A DNA stretch of 64,000 nucleotides from Pelotomaculum sp. (GTDB lineage Bacteria > Bacillota > Desulfotomaculia > Desulfotomaculales > Pelotomaculaceae): assembly GCA_018435055.1 (NCBI GenBank), contig JAHDOA010000046.1, positions 1 to 64,000 on the forward strand, written 5' to 3'. Below are positions 63,531 to 64,000 of this stretch, piece by piece. The translations under genes and the position numbers were made by a program. Numbering within the stretch: position 1 is the stretch's first letter; each line of letters begins with the position of its first letter. The notes beneath the pieces are model-generated. The model worked only from the letters and a program-made list of their open reading frames with translations, searched no databases and had not been told where the DNA came from.

Positions 63531-63915
63531 CGATGACGGCGCTGTCGATGTTGGTAAATACATGCTCCCGCGATGACTTGCCGTCCAGGGCGGTTACTAC
63601 GGTTTTATTGCGCACGCTGGCAACCAGGGCCAGGTCGCCGTATATAATCAGCGAATCCCGTGACCCTTTGGCTGCGGCCTGACTCATAGCCCTGCTGATT
63701 TTGGCCAGGTCTTCGCCGGCCAGCGCTATGCTGCGCTCTTTAAGACGCTTTGCCGCATGCGCCGAGAATTGCAGCCCCGGGCTTTTTTCCAGCTCCTTTT
63801 GCAACGCCTTTTGAAAAGCGTCGTCGTCTCCTTTTACGCCCGCGGCCCTGCCGCTGGTTTTCGACTCCGGCAGCTGCGGCCTTACTGGCTGTATTGAATT
63901 GATATCCCTGTGCAT
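63523..63915 (-). CDS. Flagellar operon protein, TIGR02530-like
   Basis: 130 residues. Disordered N-terminal 40, then LQFSAHAAKRLKERSIAL, the mark of this family, which is encoded before flgE in many Firmicutes. The C-terminal part ends VFTNIDSAVIVK. Role unknown; it may help hook assembly. Start ATG after GGTGGTGGG. The genes expected further upstream (flgD, fliK) would lie outside the window. Confidence 0.85.
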   Translation of the reverse strand: MHRDINSIQPVRPQLPESKTSGRAAGVKGDDDAFQKALQKELEKSPGLQFSAHAAKRLKERSIALAGEDLAKISRAMSQAAAKGSRDSLIIYGDLALVASVRNKTVVTALDGKSSREHVFTNIDSAVIVK

Positions 63916-64000
63916 ATCCCACCACCCCGAATTATAGTCTTTCGTGATATTTGTTTTAAATCAAGGTTGGCCTGACGATTCGTTTGCAGGATGCCGGGGC

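Noticed and set aside
1-64000. tRNA, rRNA, insertion sequences and phage genes
   Set aside because: I looked in the intergenic gaps and saw no tRNA arm signature, no rRNA and no transposase or integrase-like protein. A tRNA could still be missed by eye.

Overview
The window looks like a piece of chromosome from an anaerobic, spore-forming, motile Firmicute of the Peptococcaceae type (Pelotomaculum/Desulfotomaculum relatives). The grounds are an alpha/beta-type small acid-soluble spore protein, a sensory [FeFe]-hydrogenase, a C_GCAxxG_C_C protein, an OFA-type transporter, glutaconate-type CoA-transferases and a Firmicute-style flagellar operon (FliY plus FliM, CheC/CheD, short FlgE). The taxonomic placement is inference from gene content. 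I saw no rRNA, tRNA, CRISPR array, prophage or transposase.

Layout. 0.2-3.4 kb (minus): an Orn/Lys/Arg decarboxylase, a CofE-like ligase and an Amidase_3 hydrolase. 3.7-6.9 kb (plus): a NuoE-like 2Fe-2S protein, a PAS-containing [FeFe]-hydrogenase of the sensory type and a SpoIIE/PP2C phosphatase, which together look like a hydrogen- or redox-sensing module. 6.9-14 kb: a BaiN/HI0933-type flavoprotein, a 35-residue membrane peptide, a large Ski2-like helicase, a DUF155 (RMD1) protein and an ICMT-like methyltransferase. 14.2-19 kb: a SIR2-like protein with zinc cysteines, divergent from a tandem-GTPase dynamin-like protein and two small partner proteins. This is the best candidate for an undescribed system. 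19.2-24.7 kb: phosphohexomutase, six-hairpin glycosidase-like protein, inositol monophosphatase-type enzyme and GH15 glucoamylase-like enzyme. 24.7-30.1 kb: a YitT protein and a MacB/MacA-like ABC export system. 30.2-33.4 kb: SASP, MgtC-like protein (apparent CTG start), a PhoU-like/PiT phosphate pair behind a PhoP-box-like array, and a gamma-carbonic-anhydrase-like protein. 33.6-35.6 kb: GAF histidine kinase and NarL-type regulator. 35.8-42.2 kb: two divergent, paralogous CoA-transferase pairs, a zinc-ribbon protein and an OFA-family transporter. 42.6-46.3 kb: small conserved genes and a ParE/Phd toxin-antitoxin pair. 46.7-63.9 kb (all minus): a flagellar/chemotaxis operon running from a TIGR02530-type protein and flgE through the export apparatus, flhF/flhG, sigma-28, flgF/flgG and cheD/cheC/cheY to fliM and fliY.

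Between genes there are at least three kinds of dispersed repeat. One is a family of imperfect 9-mers (consensus near TGTTAATCC), in its best copies two inverted arms around an AT-rich core. The second is a family of 7-mers (near CGTCTCA/CGTGAGT) with the same two-arm plan. The third is hairpins built on CACGGGGAC/GTGTGTCCCC. One 9-mer element lies inside the flagellar operon between flgF and flgG.

Many starts are GTG or TTG and were set by the nearest good ribosome binding site. All functional calls are by eye from motifs; none was checked by a database search.
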